Source: an uncultured Alistipes sp.
GTDB taxonomy: Bacteria; Bacteroidota; Bacteroidia; Bacteroidales; Rikenellaceae
DNA: 49,467 bases
NCBI GenBank assembly: GCA_937911745.1
Contig: CALDPX010000021.1
Span: forward strand, 1 to 49,467
Direction: 5' to 3'
Part shown: positions 31,280-40,600 of the stretch, in pieces
Layout: each line of letters begins with the position of its first letter
Position numbering within the stretch: the first letter of the stretch is position 1
Notes under the pieces: model-generated
The model's input: only the letters and a program-made list of their open reading frames with translations
What the model was told of the DNA's origin: nothing
The model's database searches: none
Program-made: the position numbers and the translations under genes

Positions 31280-32526
31280 ATAATACGCAACACCTTTCGT
31301 GACCTCTGAGTCATATAGACATTCTCTGCCTCAACAAACTCTGCAAGGTGTTCGTGGCGGTAACCTCGGATGGTAAGAAGTTCCATATCGGTATTGTACT
31401 TAACCGTAAAGCCTGCCTCGTGCAAAGCCTCGACAATCTCGTTAAGGTAGCGCGAAGAGTCGATGCAGAGTGCCATACTGATAGCCGAGTTCTGCACCAA
31501 ATGCACCTTTGCCCTATGGCGTTCGAGGATAGCAAAGACCTCTGCCATACGCTCCTCCAAGATGAACGAGTAGTCCTCGGGCTTGATGGAGAGCAGTATC
31601 TGGTTCTTTTTGAGTATCAGAATGGGGGTATCGATAGGTTTCTCAATCTCTGCCTTGATGACACTACCCGGTAGCGAAGGGTTCACAAAGCACCTCACAT
31701 AGAGGGGTATGCTCTTATTTTGAAGGGGTTTGATGGTCTTGGGGTGGATAATTTGCGCACCGCTATACGCAAGTTCTATGGCATCGAGGTAGGTCAGTTC
31801 GGGAATGTAGGTGACATTCTCGAACTGCTTGGGGTCGCCATTGAGGATACCCTCCACGTCCTTCCAAATTGACACACTCTCGGCATCGAGGATGTAGCCC
31901 GCAACAGCTGCCGAGTAGTCCGAGCCCTCACGACCAATGGTGGTTGTTGCGCCCTGCTCGGTGGCACCTATAAAGCCCTGACCGACAATAACCCTTGCGG
32001 TGGCGTACTCCACAGCACGTCTTAGGCGGGGCGTGGAAGCCTCAATATCTATGTTGGCATCGCGGAAGCGGTTGCTCGTGAGGAACAAGCGTCTCATATC
32101 GAGCCACTCGCTCTCCACGCCAGCCCTTGTGAGGTAGTCACTGACGATGGAGGTAGAGATGAGTTCGCCAAAACTCACAATCCTGTCGTACCACTCCTCG
32201 TAGGTGCGGCTCTTGGGGTTGGCGAGGGTGATAATCTCCTCCAACTCCTCGTAGAAGCCCCTAACCCTTGCGGGCAGATGTGGTTCGCCCCACAGGTCGG
32301 CAAGAATCTCGGCGTGGTAGTCCACCACACCCTGCATAGCCACCACAGCCTCGCCCGTGCGACCATTCCAGAAACTCTCCATAACCTTTTCGAGGGCATT
32401 GGTAGTCTTGCCCATAGCCGAAACGACAATAAAAAGCCTACCCTCCGTCTGGCGAGCAATCTCCACAAGGTTCCTAACACCCGCTGCCTCCTTAACCGAA
32501 GCACCACCAAATTTATATACTTTCAT
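31255..32526 (-). CDS. lysC: Aspartate kinase (monofunctional)
   Basis: 423 residues. KFGGASV at 5-11 (phosphate/aspartate binding), VVSAMGKTTNAL, then the ATP-site TTIGREGSDYSAA and ELTYLDAIELAYSGAQIIHPKTI. The C-terminal ~140 residues are two ACT domains (LSIKPEDYSF..., AISMALCIDSSRY...). It phosphorylates aspartate, first step to lysine, methionine and threonine. No homoserine dehydrogenase fusion is present. Lysine or threonine feedback through the ACT pair is likely. It is last in a minus-strand run metK, alpha/beta hydrolase, OMP, lysC with gaps of 45-65 nt. Confidence 0.93.
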   Translation of the reverse strand: MKVYKFGGASVKEAAGVRNLVEIARQTEGRLFIVVSAMGKTTNALEKVMESFWNGRTGEAVVAMQGVVDYHAEILADLWGEPHLPARVRGFYEELEEIITLANPKSRTYEEWYDRIVSFGELISTSIVSDYLTRAGVESEWLDMRRLFLTSNRFRDANIDIEASTPRLRRAVEYATARVIVGQGFIGATEQGATTTIGREGSDYSAAVAGYILDAESVSIWKDVEGILNGDPKQFENVTYIPELTYLDAIELAYSGAQIIHPKTIKPLQNKSIPLYVRCFVNPSLPGSVIKAEIEKPIDTPILILKKNQILLSIKPEDYSFILEERMAEVFAILERHRAKVHLVQNSAISMALCIDSSRYLNEIVEALHEAGFTVKYNTDMELLTIRGYRHEHLAEFVEAENVYMTQRSRKVLRIIRKTNGDF

Positions 32527-32571
32527 ACCTTTGTTCTCTCTCCCGTCTATCGACAGGCATTTACCTAATGT

Positions 32572-33255
32572 TTAGAAATAGAAACTCAGCAAAATGGTGC
32601 TGCTATGTGTCCTAAATTTCAGACCATAAAGACCGTGTTCTGTCGACAATAACTCCTCGTCGAAGTTTCCCGATGCACTTTTATACTGGAAATCTGTCAC
32701 AAAACCGCCAACGCTAATCCTACCGCCCAACGATACCCTTGGAGTGAAGAAATAATCAACGCCAAAGACCGCACACAAGCCATACATCCAATTGTTTGTT
32801 TCGCTCAGGTTATCTCTTCCGGTCGACACCTCTTGGTTGTAGTCATATTTGGAATAAGCAAACTCTTTGGACAGGCTAAGCATACCTCCTACAAATGATT
32901 GCAGTCTTTCGCCAGGGCGTAACAGATAGTTTATACCCAACGAATACTCCTCTATTCGGGTTTTATTATCCATAGTATACTCCCAAGTAATCTCTCCTTT
33001 CGAGTCATAATCCGAATCGCCATACTCCCTAATGGAACTATTGTTCTCTATCCTCACACCAGCATCTATCACCAAGCGGTCAGTGAGCATATATGTGCCT
33101 CTGATTTGGTAATTGCTATCGGTTGTGAGCAGGTTGAAGCCTACCGACCAATCGCCCTTCGCTCCTCCGTAGTAGGGCTCCTCGGGTGCTTGTGCACTAA
33201 GTCGTCCTACTGCCAAAACACACAAAAGAAAAGTAACAAAAATGGATCTTTTCAT
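32572..33255 (-). CDS. Outer-membrane beta-barrel protein of unknown function
   Basis: 227 residues; signal peptide 1-21 (FVTFLLCVLAVGRLSAQ). The mature part alternates amphipathic strands (WSVGFNLLTTDSNYQIRGTYMLTDRLVIDAGVRIE, EEYSLGINYLLRPGERLQSFVGGML, DYFFTPRVSLGGRISVGGFV) and ends with an aromatic residue (TILLSFYF), the usual Bam recognition signal. It resembles the OmpA/PorT-like 8-stranded barrels of Bacteroidales. Size and lack of plug or periplasmic domains argue against a porin or TonB receptor. Confidence 0.75.
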   Translation of the reverse strand: MKRSIFVTFLLCVLAVGRLSAQAPEEPYYGGAKGDWSVGFNLLTTDSNYQIRGTYMLTDRLVIDAGVRIENNSSIREYGDSDYDSKGEITWEYTMDNKTRIEEYSLGINYLLRPGERLQSFVGGMLSLSKEFAYSKYDYNQEVSTGRDNLSETNNWMYGLCAVFGVDYFFTPRVSLGGRISVGGFVTDFQYKSASGNFDEELLSTEHGLYGLKFRTHSSTILLSFYF

Positions 33256-33320
33256 AGTTCTATCCGGTATATAGTGTTGTTTGGTTTACCATCTGCTCCT
33301 CGCAGCATTATATCTTGTTG

Positions 33321-34112
33321 TTAGCCCACGAACTCTTTTATTGCAACAGCACACGCCTCGGGCTCCTCGAAGTAACCGAGGTGTCCCGAATTTTCGAGCC
33401 ACACGACCTTCGCCTGAGGTTGTTCGGCAACCATCTTCTCCGCCTTTTCGAGAGGGATGTAGCTATCCTTCTTGCCCAAGATGAAGAGTTGGGGCAGCGA
33501 GGAGTGCTGCAACAGTTCGGTGCTATCCTCACGCTCCTTCATACCCCTCAGCAGTGCCACAACACCCTCGGGCTCGGTAACCAACACCTGCTCTTCGAGG
33601 AAGATAATCTCGTCCTGCATACGTTTGAGGTTGTCGCTCGCAAAGCCGTTCTTGGCAGCCGTAGTGGCCAGCAGGTCCTTATGACCGCCCTCCACAAGGG
33701 CAATCTCCCTATCCCTATCGAGGAGTTTCTCGGGGCTATCGGGGTAAGGGGTAGAACTGAGCAGCACCAAGCCCTCCAACCTCTCGGGGTGTAGGCGCAA
33801 GGTTTGGAGCGCAACGTAGCCACCCATTGAGTGACCTACAATGGTTGCTTTTTCAATCTCCAACTCATCGAGCACTCCCACCACCGTATCGGCAAGGAAA
33901 CTCATCGTGTGTTTCTCGCCCATAACCTGCGAAATGCCGTGTCCGGGCAGGTCCATAGCCACCACCCTATACTCCTTCGAGAGCAGTTTGGCGAAGTCCT
34001 CCCACACATCGAGGCTCTCCAAGTAGCCGTGCAACAGCAAAATAGTCTTCTCACCCTTGCGGCTATCTGCAATGCGCAATGCGCAACCATTCGATATAAT
34101 GAATTTTTCCAT
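33321..34112 (-). CDS. Alpha/beta-fold hydrolase
   Basis: 263 residues. Oxyanion HG (28-29, LLLHGYLES), nucleophile elbow GHSMGG with S95, acid D in GKKDSYIP, and catalytic H in NSGHLGYFEEPE. No signal peptide, so cytosolic. The family includes esterases, MenH-like and BioH-like enzymes; neither biotin nor menaquinone genes are adjacent, so the substrate cannot be named. It sits 57 nt after metK on the minus strand. Confidence 0.85.
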   Translation of the reverse strand: MEKFIISNGCALRIADSRKGEKTILLLHGYLESLDVWEDFAKLLSKEYRVVAMDLPGHGISQVMGEKHTMSFLADTVVGVLDELEIEKATIVGHSMGGYVALQTLRLHPERLEGLVLLSSTPYPDSPEKLLDRDREIALVEGGHKDLLATTAAKNGFASDNLKRMQDEIIFLEEQVLVTEPEGVVALLRGMKEREDSTELLQHSSLPQLFILGKKDSYIPLEKAEKMVAEQPQAKVVWLENSGHLGYFEEPEACAVAIKEFVG

Positions 34113-34169
34113 ATTCTTCTCGGCTTTTTATAATAAAGTCGCCCAAAAATTTTTAGTGTAGATTTTGCT

Positions 34170-35420
34170 CTACAAATTAAAAACTTTCTTGATGTTTTCT
34201 ACTTCGTCCAACTCCTCCCAGCCGAAGAATTTTATTGTTTCAGTAGTGGTCTTGCCGTTCCTTGTGAGTTCTACCTCTTTGGTATAGGGGCGGCGACCGA
34301 AGTGACCATAGGAGGCTGTGGGCTCGAAGATGGGATTGGTAAGCCCGAAGCGTCTAACGATACTTGCGGGGCGCAAGTCGAACATTTCGTCTATAACCTC
34401 GGCAATCTCTCCATCGGTTTGCGAGATTTTCGAGGTGCCAAAGGTGTCCACAAAGATGTTAATAGGCTCTGCCACACCAATGGCATAACTAACCTGCACC
34501 AGCATACGCTCTGCAACACCTGCGGCAACCATATTCTTGGCAATGTGGCGTGCGGCATAGGCTGCCGAGCGGTCCACCTTCGAGGGGTCCTTACCCGAGA
34601 AAGCACCACCACCGTGTGCGCCCCTACCACCATAGGTGTCTACAATAATTTTACGTCCCGTCAAGCCCGTATCGCCGTGAGGACCACCAATAACGAACTT
34701 GCCCGTTGGGTTGACGTAGAGGATGTACTCCTCGCCAATCAGGTCGGCAAGGTGGTCGCCAGCCCTCTCCAAACGCTCCTTGACACGGGGAATGAGGATG
34801 TTGCGTACATCCTCGGCAATGATGCGCTGGCAATCCTCGAAGTCGTCGTGCTGTGTAGATACGACAATGGTGTGTACCCTTAGAGGGGTGCCGTTGTCAT
34901 CATACTCAATGGTTACCTGACTCTTCGAGTCGGGACGCAGGTAGCACATAACCTTTCCCTCGCGGCGGATGTCGGCGAGTTCTTTGAGGATGACGTGCGA
35001 GAGGATGAGCGTTGCGGGCATCAACTCGCGGCTCTCGGTACAAGCATAGCCGAACATAATACCCTGGTCGCCTGCGCCCTGCTCCTCTTCGGTTTCACGC
35101 ACCACGCCCTGGTTGATGTCGCTCGACTGCTCGTGGATAGCCGAGAGTATGCCGCACGAATTGCCATCAAACTGCAACTCACTGCGATTGTAACCTATCT
35201 GGTTGATTACTCGGCGTGCAACACCCTGAATATCAACGTATGCATCCGAGCGCACCTCGCCCGACACAACGACCAAACCCGTGGTGCAAAGAGTTTCGCA
35301 AGCCACCTTGCTCGAAGCATCCGAGCGCAAAAATTCATCGAGAATAGCATCCGAAATCTGGTCGGACACCTTGTCGGGATGTCCCTCCGATACCGACTCC
35401 GATGTGAACAAAAAAGCCAT
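34170..35420 (-). CDS. metK: S-adenosylmethionine synthetase
   Basis: 416 residues. Signatures: TSESVSEGHPDKVSDQISDA at the N-terminus, GDQGIMFGYACTES (GAGDQGIMFGYA hexapeptide), GGAFSGKDPSKVDRSAAYAAR near 280. It forms AdoMet from methionine and ATP. AdoMet users in this window include queA, dusB-neighbouring radical-SAM genes, ygiQ and the methyltransferase. It heads a possible operon with the hydrolase, OMP and lysC. A heptad tract lies directly upstream of its ATG. No SAM riboswitch was recognised in the 630-nt upstream gap. Confidence 0.96.
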   Translation of the reverse strand: MAFLFTSESVSEGHPDKVSDQISDAILDEFLRSDASSKVACETLCTTGLVVVSGEVRSDAYVDIQGVARRVINQIGYNRSELQFDGNSCGILSAIHEQSSDINQGVVRETEEEQGAGDQGIMFGYACTESRELMPATLILSHVILKELADIRREGKVMCYLRPDSKSQVTIEYDDNGTPLRVHTIVVSTQHDDFEDCQRIIAEDVRNILIPRVKERLERAGDHLADLIGEEYILYVNPTGKFVIGGPHGDTGLTGRKIIVDTYGGRGAHGGGAFSGKDPSKVDRSAAYAARHIAKNMVAAGVAERMLVQVSYAIGVAEPINIFVDTFGTSKISQTDGEIAEVIDEMFDLRPASIVRRFGLTNPIFEPTASYGHFGRRPYTKEVELTRNGKTTTETIKFFGWEELDEVENIKKVFNL

Positions 35421-35924
35421 ACCTTACAAAATTGAGAATTGAGAATTGAGAATTGAGAATTACGAGAATCCTCAACAATCAAATCTTCAATTTGGTTAAA
35501 CGTCTATTTCTTAGGTGGGTAGTTTGGTGCGATAGAGGTCGGAACGAACGCTCCAACTCATTGCTTTTTAGCACTTTTTTGCCCCTCGGCGACACTCTTC
35601 GTGCCCCTCGGTGACGTGGTTTGCAAGCAGCCAAATCTTTCCACGCCGCAAAGGTACAAAAAAAGTTGAGAATTGAGAATTGAGAATTGAGAATTTTTCT
35701 TATACGTCCTATAAGCCTTAGGACTATTGACGTTAGACCTTAGACGTTAGACAAAGAAAACAGACCTCTCTCGCCTTCGGCACCCTCCCCTAACTTAGGG
35801 GAGAGATAAAACTCTCGCAGGCGCAGCCTGCACCACAATTTTCAATTCTCAATTTTCAATTTTCAATTCTCAATTCTCAATTCTCCTATAAGCCTTAGGA
35901 CTATTGACCTTAGACGTTAGACCG
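35421..35924. repeat. Repeat mosaic upstream of metK
   Basis: No gene. Heptads GAGAATT at 35,428-35,461 and 35,664-35,696; CCTATAAGCCTTAGGACT plus TTAGACG heptads at 35,707-35,752 and 35,885-35,923; the two-hairpin CTCCCCTAA/TTAGGGGAG repeat at 35,761-35,806; CAATTTT/CAATTCT heptads at 35,841-35,884. The interval 35,462-35,660 has no repeat I can place and no clear metK promoter. Confidence 0.75.
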
Positions 35925-36051
35925 AAAAAACGCATAGAGCGGAGGGATTTTTGTGCCAAAAGAAGGAGCGGGCTCCGAAGTTTACTAAGCGTAAATGAGG
36001 AGTCCGCTCTCTGAATTTTGGTGCAAAAGGCACCCGCTATATGCGTTTTTT
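35925..36051. repeat. Nested-palindrome element, copy H
   Basis: Outer arms 35,925-35,957 (AAAAAACGCATAGAGCGGAG...) and 36,020-36,051 pair. Inner GAGCGGGCTCC / GGAGTCCGCTC (35,966-35,976, 35,999-36,009) encloses GAAGTTTAC...GTAAATGA. Read on minus it starts at the cysS stop codon and ends in six T, as a very large terminator would. Confidence 0.82.
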
Positions 36052-37522
36052 ACATTTGTTCCCAGGACATCGAACCGTCCTTATTATCCTTCACTCGGAT
36101 ACCAATCTCGGCAAGACGATTGCGGATAAGATCGCTTGTAGCCCAATCTTTGTTGGCTTTGGCTGTGCGGCGCACCTCCAAAATCATCTCCATAAGGGGG
36201 TCCATTTGGTTGTTTGCGCCACCCTCCGACTTCTCGTTCCTCAGACCGAGAATGTCGAAAACATAGAGGTTTACAACACGTTTCAACTCCTCCAAGTCGG
36301 CAGCCGAAATGCTCTCTTTGCCATCGGCAAGCGAGTTGATGATACGCACCCAATCGAAGAGTGCGCTGATGACCATAGGCGATGAGAGGTCGTCATTCAT
36401 AGCCTCCGAGCAGCGTTTTTCGAGGTCGGCAACCTCTACCGAAGAGTTCTCCGAGGGCTTGATTTTCGAGAGGGTGTCCACAGCCTTCATAAGTCTGTCG
36501 TAACCCTTCTCGGCGGCTTTCAGTGCCTCGTTCGAGAAGTCGAGAGTCGAGCGGTAGTGCGCCTGCAAGATGAAGAAACGCACCGTCATAGGTGAGTATG
36601 CCTGCTCCAACTTGTCGTGCGTGCCACTAAAAAGCTGTTCGAGGGTGATGAAGTTGCCCAACGACTTACCCATCTTCTGACCGCCGATGGTAATCATATT
36701 GTTGTGTACCCAATAGCGTGCCGAGTCGTGTCCTACCGAGGCGCACGATTGTGCAATCTCGCACTCGTGGTGGGGGAACATAAGGTCCATACCGCCACCG
36801 TGAATGTCGAACTGCTCACCGAGGTATTTGGTACTCATTGCCGTACACTCCAAGTGCCAGCCGGGGAAGCCGTCACTCCAAGGCGAGCGCCAACGCATAA
36901 TATGCTCGGGCTGAGCCTTCTTCCAAAGTGCGAAGTCGTAGGAGTTGCGTTTGTCGCTCTGACCGTCAATCTCGCGAGTACCTACGAGCACATCATCAAG
37001 GTTGCGCCCCGAGAGTTTGCCGTAGTGGAATTTCTCGTTGTACTTGGTAACATCGAAGTAGATGGAGCCGTTGCTCTCGTAGGCGTAACCTGCATCGAGA
37101 ATACGCTGTACGAGTTCTATCTGTTCGATGATGTGACCGCTGGCGTGGGGCTCAATAGATGGGGGCAGAACGCCCAACTTATCCATAAAGGTGTGGTAGC
37201 GGTTGGTGTAGTACTGCGCAACCTCCATAGGTTCGAGTTGTTCGAGCCTTGCCTTCTTGGAGATTTTATCCTCGCCCTCGTCTGCATCGTGCTCCAAGTG
37301 TCCCACATCGGTAATGTTACGAACATAGCGCACCTTGTAGCCCAAAGCCTTCAAATAACGGAACAGAAGGTCGAAGGTAATTGCGGGGCGTGTGTGTCCC
37401 AAGTGGGGATCGCCATAGACCGTAGGTCCGCAAACATACATACCAACGTGTTCGGGATTGAGGGGCTTAAACACCTCTTTCCTACGCGAAAGAGTGTTGT
37501 ATAGCATCAACTTTGTATCCAT
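36050..37522 (-). CDS. cysS: Cysteinyl-tRNA synthetase
   Basis: 490 residues, class I synthetase. CGPTVYGDPHLGHTRP holds the zinc ligand C31 and HLGH (40-43). The KMSKS-equivalent is KMGKS (near 278, GGQKMGKSLGNF). Further zinc ligands are in ECTAMS and HHECEIAQS. The C-terminal helical anticodon-binding domain (DALSKIKPSEN...) is normal in length. It charges tRNA-Cys. The minus-strand stop TAA is the edge of repeat copy H. Confidence 0.95.
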   Translation of the reverse strand: MDTKLMLYNTLSRRKEVFKPLNPEHVGMYVCGPTVYGDPHLGHTRPAITFDLLFRYLKALGYKVRYVRNITDVGHLEHDADEGEDKISKKARLEQLEPMEVAQYYTNRYHTFMDKLGVLPPSIEPHASGHIIEQIELVQRILDAGYAYESNGSIYFDVTKYNEKFHYGKLSGRNLDDVLVGTREIDGQSDKRNSYDFALWKKAQPEHIMRWRSPWSDGFPGWHLECTAMSTKYLGEQFDIHGGGMDLMFPHHECEIAQSCASVGHDSARYWVHNNMITIGGQKMGKSLGNFITLEQLFSGTHDKLEQAYSPMTVRFFILQAHYRSTLDFSNEALKAAEKGYDRLMKAVDTLSKIKPSENSSVEVADLEKRCSEAMNDDLSSPMVISALFDWVRIINSLADGKESISAADLEELKRVVNLYVFDILGLRNEKSEGGANNQMDPLMEMILEVRRTAKANKDWATSDLIRNRLAEIGIRVKDNKDGSMSWEQM

Positions 37523-37548
37523 AATGTTCTCTTAATCGTTTTTTGAGG

Positions 37549-37580
37549 TTGTAAAAATACTCATTATTTTCTTAACTTTG
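37549..37580 (+). promoter_or_regulatory. Promoter of the GT117 gene
   Basis: TTG (37,549-37,551), 21-bp spacer, TAACTTTG (37,573-37,580), 35 nt before the ATG at 37,616. Confidence 0.7.
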
Positions 37581-37615
37581 CAAAATAATTTCATCTATTA
37601 GGCTGTTATTTGACT

Positions 37616-40600
37616 ATGAAAGCATACAAAAGACTAAACAATCTGCTCGGATGGGGCGTTTTTCTCATCTCGCTGGTGGTCTATGTACTCACTGCCGAGC
37701 CATCGGCAAGTTTCTGGGACTGCGGCGAATTTATCCCTACATCCTATAAATTGGAGGTTGGACATCCCCCGGGTGCGCCTCTTTTTATGATGATTGCCAA
37801 CTTCTTCACTCAGTTTGCATTTGGCGATGTGGAGAAGGTGGCTTTTTTGGTCAATTTGATGTCGTGTGTGGCTTCGGCAGCGACCATTATGTTCCTCTTC
37901 TGGACCATCACACACATCGCACGCCGTATGACCACCCGCCGCGAGGAGGAGCCCTCCAAGGCTAAGACCATCGCCATAATGGGAGCAGGCTTGGTGGGTG
38001 CATTGGCTTATACTTTTACCGACACATTTTGGTTCTCGGCAGTGGAGGCTGAGGTCTATGCCCTCTCGTCCCTGATGACCGCTGTGGTGGTGTGGGCTAT
38101 TTTGCGTTGGGAGGATGTCGCCGACCAAAAGGGCAACGAGCGTTGGCTCGTCTTTATTGCCTATATGATGGGCTTGTCGATTGGCGTACATATCCTCAAC
38201 CTGCTGACAATCCCCGCATTGGTCTTTGTCTACTACTTCCGAAAGACCGACAAAGTGACCACCAAGGGCATCATCTATTCCACCCTCATCAGTGGTGCGC
38301 TTATATTGTTCCTGAATAGTATCGTCATCCCCTACACCACCCAGATTGGTGCGTGGTTCGACCGCGTGCTTAATTCTGTGGGAGTGCCCGTCAATGTGGG
38401 CTTTGCCATCTATGCTGTGCTACTCTTTGTGGCTCTCGGCGTGGGTATTTGGCTCACTCAGAAGAGGGGGCTCAAAATTGCAAACCTTGCCATTACAGCC
38501 CTTACGGTAGTGCTCATTGGCTACTCGTCCTACGCTTCGGTCATCATCCGTGCTTCGGCAAATCCGCCAATGAACTCCAACGACCCCGACAACCCATATG
38601 CGCTCCTGTATCTGCTCAACCGCGAGCAGTATGAAGCGCAGCCTATTCTTTCGGGCGTGTCGTATGCAGCACCCGTGGAGGATGTCACATACCGTACCAA
38701 ATACTACGTCAATGACGAGGGTAAGTATGTGGGCGAAAAGACCGTTAGTGGCTACACCTACCCCGATGAGTTCAAGATGCTCTTTCCCCGTATGTGGTCG
38801 AGCAACGAGAGGCATATTGAGGGCTACGAGTCGTGGGGACGTGTCAAAGGGCGCAGGGTGCGCTATGCGGGTGAAACATACACCGTACCCACCTTTGGCG
38901 AGAACCTCCGCTACTTCTTCGACTACCAACTCAACTTTATGTATTGGCGCTACTTCCTGTGGAACTTTGTGGGCAGGCAGAGCGACAACCAGAGCGTGGG
39001 CGAAATTACCGATGGCAATTGGCTCTCGGGCATAAAACCCATTGACGAGGCTATGCTCGGACCGCAAGATAACCTCCCCGATGAGATGGCACAAAACAAA
39101 GGTCGCAACTGCTACTACTTCCTGCCCTTCATCTTGGGCTTGGTGGGTTTGCTGTGGCAACTCGGCAAGAATCCCCGCTACTTCACGGTGGTTATGTGGT
39201 TGTTTGTGATGATGGGTGTGGCTCTTGTGGTCTACTTCAACTCTCCCCCCGGGGAGCCTCGCGAGAGGGACTATGTCTATGCAGGCTCCTTCTATGCCTT
39301 CTGTATGTGGATAGGCTTTGGTGTGCTGGCTGTTTCGGAGTGGCTCCAAAAGGTGCTCAAAAAGAATAAGGCAGTGCCCGCGGTGGTGGCTACGGTGGTG
39401 TGCCTTTCGGTACCCACAATCCTCGCCGCCGAGAACTGGGACGACCACGACCGCAGCGGCAGGTATGTTATGCGCGATATGGGCTACAACTACCTCTCGA
39501 CCGTCTTGCCCAACTCCATAATCATCAACTTCGGCGACAACGATACCTACCCGATGTGGTACAACCAAGAGGTGGAGGGTGTGCGTCCCGATGTGAGGAT
39601 TATGAACCAGAGTTATTTGGGAGGTGGCTGGTACATCGAGGAGATGAAGCAGACCTACAACGAGAGTGCTCCTGTGCCTTTCTCGTTCCCCAAGGAGAAA
39701 TATATGTATGCTAACGACTACATATTTGTGGAGGATGTGGTGGACTATCGTGTGGATTTGAAGCAGGCTATGTCGGTCGTAAAGAGCGAAAGCCCCGCAA
39801 CCAAAATCGCCTACTCGGATGACCTCAAATTCGACTTCCTGCCACAGCACAAACTCTCCTTGCCCGTAAATAAGGAGAACGTCATAAAGGCGGGCATAGT
39901 CAAGCCCGAAGATGCACACCTTATCCTCGACAGCATCGAACTGAACATCACCAAGAGCACCCTCGAAAAGCCCGAAGTGATGATTCTTGATATGCTTGCC
40001 GAACTCGATTGGAGTCGCCCCGTCTACTTCGTGCAGCCAAACCTTTTGAAGGGACTTGGCATTACCGACTATCTCCAATATGACGGCTATGCCTACCGCC
40101 TTGTGCCCATAAAGACACCTGTGGAGAGTGTTGCCGAGATGGGACGCATCGACACCGACTACCTCTATAACAATATAATGAACGTCTACCGCTATGGCAA
40201 TGTGAAGGACGAGAGTGTCTACATAGACAACTTCTCGCGCTACAACATCAACTCCACCCAAATTCGTGGTGGCTTTGCACGCCTGGCAGACGCACTCGTA
40301 AGAGAGGGACGCACTCAGGAGGCTGTGGAAGTACTCGATAGGGGTGTGGAGGAGTTGCCCTTCTCGCAGGTGCCCCACGGCTACCAATCCTTCCCCTACA
40401 TAGACGCCTACTACTTTGCTGGCGCCACCGATAAGGGCGATGCCTTGGCACTCGACTTCGCGAGGGATATCACGCAAAAACTCTACTACTACTTCACATT
40501 CCCCGACTCCAAACAACCCTTTGTGGAGAACGAGTTGGTCGATGAATTCCAATACTTGGAGCACCTTATCTACTCGGTGTTGCTGCCCCACGAACGCTAC

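Noticed and set aside
35421..36049. SAM riboswitch upstream of metK
   Set aside because: The gap is repeat DNA and the conserved cores of SAM riboswitch classes could not be found by eye.
38420..40591. 723-codon open frame antisense to the GT117 gene
   Set aside because: No recognisable domain, His/Val-rich antisense composition, no promoter; the sense strand matches DUF2723 throughout.
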